NCBI GenBank assembly: GCA_938010795.1
Contig: CALLVB010000060.1
Coordinates: 1-6,305 of the forward strand
Length of the DNA stretch: 6,305 nt
Source: Minisyncoccota bacterium
GTDB lineage: Bacteria; Patescibacteriota; Minisyncoccia; Phycocordibacterales; GCA-2747955
Direction: 5' to 3'
Part shown: positions 4,603 to 6,305 of the stretch, piece by piece
How positions within the stretch are numbered: the first letter of the stretch is position 1
Layout: each line of letters opens with the position of its first letter
Notes under the pieces: generated by a model
What the model was told of the DNA's origin: nothing
Seen by the model: the letters and a program-made list of their open reading frames with translations, nothing else
The model's database searches: none
Translations under genes and position numbers: made by a program

Positions 4603-5604
4603 ATGAACCCAGAAGACTTACAAAAATTAGCAAAGAGTACAGATCCAGAGAATCTCGGTGCTGCTTTAGAGCAGAAAAAAGAAGAAAAAGTACAAGAGAT
4701 GTCTGCTCGTGATAAAGCTGCTGCACAAATTGCAGAACGTAGGAAACAAAAAGCAGCGCAAAAAGTAGGTATTCGGACATATAGAGATTATGCGGCTGAC
4801 GAGCTCAAGAAGGGCGGAGGAACACTCACTAAAATGATCGTTCAAGAGAGGGAAAAAGAGCGAGAACAGAAACGACATTCAGTAAAAAATACTAAGAATA
4901 TTGCTATCTCACTGTTAGCATTGATATTTGTAATTGCAGGTATTGGAATTGTTGCACTGTCTTTTATTTTGGTCTCTCAACAACAAGAAGACAGATTAAT
5001 TAAAAATAGATTTTTGGTTGCTCCACAGCCGTTGGTACAAATTGATTTTAGTAAAGAATTGTATATACCAGTGCCTACACGTTCGAAGATTGACAGAGCA
5101 GTTGCGAAAGATATTGATGAGACTGCAATCCCTGTAGGAGACATTAAACATGTTTATTTGGTACAAGATGGAGTGAACCAACCAAAAGAACTCATTAGCT
5201 CAACCTCGTTGCTGCGTACTATAGAAGCGAAAGCTCCAGGCTCACTTACACGAGCATTAGATCCATTATTTATGTATGGAACATACTCTTCTGTTGATGT
5301 TTCTCCATTTGTGATTTTTACTACATCTTCGTACTCAACTGCATATGCTGGTATGCTCGAGTGGGAAAAAGATTTAATGAGGGATCTCGAGCCGCTCTTT
5401 AACCAGGACTTACGTAATGTAACGAGTAGTTTTCAAGACGTAGTCCTTGAAAATATTGATGTGCGGGCTGTATTGGATGAGAGAGGAGAAATTATCTTTG
5501 GATATGGATTCTTACAGAACAAACAAACGCTCGTTATCTTCAACAATAAACTTGCTCTTAGAGAGATCATTATGAGAAATCAACGAAATACCATTAAGCA
5601 GTAG
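4603..5604 (+). CDS. Single-pass membrane protein of unknown function (333 aa)
   Basis: Function unknown. Residues 1-98 are highly charged (Lys, Glu, Arg, Gln, Ala), probably helical or coiled-coil and cytoplasmic. Residues about 100-124 form one strong transmembrane helix (AISLLALIFVIAGIGIVALS core). Residues 125-333 form a mixed alpha/beta domain that should lie outside the membrane, given the positively charged flank on the N-terminal side. A notable stretch at about 269-290 contains Tyr-Ala-Gly-Met-Leu-Glu-Trp-Glu, then Met-Arg-Asp-Leu-Glu-Pro-Leu-Phe. This resembles, from memory, segments of uncharacterised Parcubacteria membrane proteins; I cannot verify that here. There is no signal-peptidase site or catalytic motif. 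The ATG lies 1 nt after the NYN gene's TAG, with AAGG about 12 nt upstream, so it is co-transcribed and probably translationally coupled. No clear terminator follows before the rpsF promoter. Confidence 0.88.
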   Translation: MNPEDLQKLAKSTDPENLGAALEQKKEEKVQEMSARDKAAAQIAERRKQKAAQKVGIRTYRDYAADELKKGGGTLTKMIVQEREKEREQKRHSVKNTKNIAISLLALIFVIAGIGIVALSFILVSQQQEDRLIKNRFLVAPQPLVQIDFSKELYIPVPTRSKIDRAVAKDIDETAIPVGDIKHVYLVQDGVNQPKELISSTSLLRTIEAKAPGSLTRALDPLFMYGTYSSVDVSPFVIFTTSSYSTAYAGMLEWEKDLMRDLEPLFNQDLRNVTSSFQDVVLENIDVRAVLDERGEIIFGYGFLQNKQTLVIFNNKLALREIIMRNQRNTIKQ

Positions 5605-5645
5605 TTTGACCATATTTTATAGAAATTGCCAGTTTAGAACGTTTA

Positions 5646-5674
5646 TTGCAAAATAATTTTCTGTGTGATATCCT
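5646..5674 (+). promoter_or_regulatory. rpsF promoter, near-leaderless, with extended -10
   Basis: TTGCAA (5646-5651, four of six), a 17-nt spacer and TATCCT (5669-5674) preceded by TGA, an extended -10. The box ends 10 nt before the ATG at 5685, so the leader would be only about 3-4 nt. No Shine-Dalgarno sequence is present. An imperfectly spaced dyad, TGTGA-N9-TCACA (5664-5682), overlaps the -10. Confidence 0.65.
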
Positions 5675-5684
5675 GTCTCACATT

Positions 5685-6305
5685 ATGACTACATCACAAA
5701 CAGTATACGAGCTTGGATTCCTATTGGTACCAACGCTTACAGATAAAGAGGTCGCTGATACAGTGGAGCTTCTTTCAAAAACAATTGCTGATCAAGGAGG
5801 AGTTGTGACCACTAAAGGTGACGTTCACTTCATTGATCTTGCATACGAAATGGTTAAGAAAATTAAAAGTAAAAACACTAAATTCGATCAGGCACACTTT
5901 GGTTGGACAAAGTTTACGGCCGGTCCAGAAACACCAGCAAAACTTGAAAAAGCTATCAAAGACATTATGGAGGTGCTACGGGTTATTGTGGTAAAGACTG
6001 TCGAAGATGATGCACTTACTGATTTATATGTTTCAGAAGAGGTTGCTGATATCGAAACTGAAGTTGATGTAAACAAAGGTGTAGATATGGGAGATGAGAA
6101 GCCTCAAGAAGAGGTAGAGAACACTGATAAAGAAGCTTCTGCAGAGACTGATGACCTAACAAAAATCGAAGGAATCGGACCAAAAATTGCAGAAACACTA
6201 ACAAATGCAGGAGTAGCAACATTTGCAGAACTAGCAAAAACAGACTCTGACAAAATTCAAGAAATTATCACAGACGTACGAGGATCACACGATTCAGGTA
6301 CATGG
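5685..6305 (+). CDS. rpsF: 30S ribosomal protein S6 with C-terminal helix-hairpin-helix domain, 3' partial
   Basis: S6 pairs with S18 on the platform of the small ribosomal subunit. The frame is open from 5685 to the end of the window, giving 207 residues with no stop. Residues about 7-105 are the S6 ferredoxin-like domain: Tyr-Glu-Leu-Gly-Phe-Leu-Leu-Val-Pro-Thr-Leu, Asp-Leu-Ala-Tyr at 51-54 and Val-Leu-Arg-x-Ile-Val-Val-Lys at 97-104. Normal bacterial S6 is about 95-135 residues, so this one is much longer. Residues about 107-156 are an acidic linker. Residues 157-207 are a helix-hairpin-helix domain with Thr-Lys-Ile-Glu-Gly-Ile-Gly-Pro-Lys-Ile-Ala at 159-169 and a closing His-Asp-Ser-Gly-Thr-Trp, as in tails seen on some L21 ribosomal proteins. 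Codon use changes at the domain boundary. The ATG lies 10 nt after the -10. ssb and rpsR would be the expected downstream genes but are outside the window. Confidence 0.93.
   Translation, partial: MTTSQTVYELGFLLVPTLTDKEVADTVELLSKTIADQGGVVTTKGDVHFIDLAYEMVKKIKSKNTKFDQAHFGWTKFTAGPETPAKLEKAIKDIMEVLRVIVVKTVEDDALTDLYVSEEVADIETEVDVNKGVDMGDEKPQEEVENTDKEASAETDDLTKIEGIGPKIAETLTNAGVATFAELAKTDSDKIQEIITDVRGSHDSGTW

Noticed and set aside
4346..4780. Hydrophobic open frame on the minus strand opposite the NYN tail, resembling a membrane protein
   Set aside because: Lys-rich codons (AAA/AAG) read in reverse give Phe/Leu, which creates a false membrane profile. No initiation signals support it.
5664..5682. 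TGTGA-N9-TCACA dyad over the rpsF -10 as a CRP-type site
   Set aside because: CRP sites have a 6-bp spacer, not 9, and the arms are only 5 bp. This may be chance; it is noted only as a possible operator in the promoter entry.

Overview
The window is an AT-rich, tightly packed bacterial segment with eight protein-coding genes and no RNA genes, CRISPR array or mobile element. The best guess for the host is a member of the Patescibacteria (Candidate Phyla Radiation, Parcubacteria-like). The grounds are the very compact layout, most starts lacking a Shine-Dalgarno sequence, a ribosomal protein S6 carrying an extra helix-hairpin-helix tail, and a lone Xer recombinase next to genes of unknown function. 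This is inference; no 16S rRNA or other decisive marker is present. The standard code fits: the seven complete genes and the first partial one stop with TAA (5) or TAG (3), never TGA.

Layout. 1-573: 3' end of a cell-surface protein with a DUF11-like repeat domain and a C-terminal membrane anchor, closed by a perfect palindromic terminator. 715-1314: clpP, the Clp protease peptidase subunit, with Asn where the catalytic Asp is expected. 1364-2077: pyrH (UMP kinase). 2117-3016, minus strand: a Xer-type tyrosine recombinase, convergent with pyrH and sharing a bidirectional terminator with it. 3127-3405: a 92-residue protein of unknown function, divergent from the recombinase. 3518-3778: rpsO (ribosomal protein S15). 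3825-4601 and 4603-5604: a two-gene operon of a NYN-domain (LabA/DUF88-like) nuclease with a histone-H1-like Lys-rich tail and a single-pass membrane protein of unknown function. 5685-6305: rpsF (ribosomal protein S6) with the extra C-terminal HhH domain, running off the window.

Regulation is the most unusual aspect. At least five genes (pyrH, xer, rpsO, the NYN gene, rpsF) have a -10 box, usually of the extended TGnTAnnnT type, ending only 6-10 nt before the ATG, with no Shine-Dalgarno sequence. Their transcripts should therefore start at or within a few bases of the start codon (leaderless mRNAs). clpP may do the same or may have a leader of about 26 nt. Only the 92-residue gene shows the textbook arrangement: TTGACA, 18-nt spacer, TATACT, then GGAG before ATG. 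Most transcription units end in an intrinsic terminator, and twice the next promoter starts within a few bases of it.

The genes do not form one pathway. They are mostly single-gene housekeeping units (protein turnover, pyrimidine nucleotides, chromosome resolution, two small-subunit ribosomal proteins) placed side by side. The only clear co-transcribed pair is the NYN nuclease with the membrane protein.
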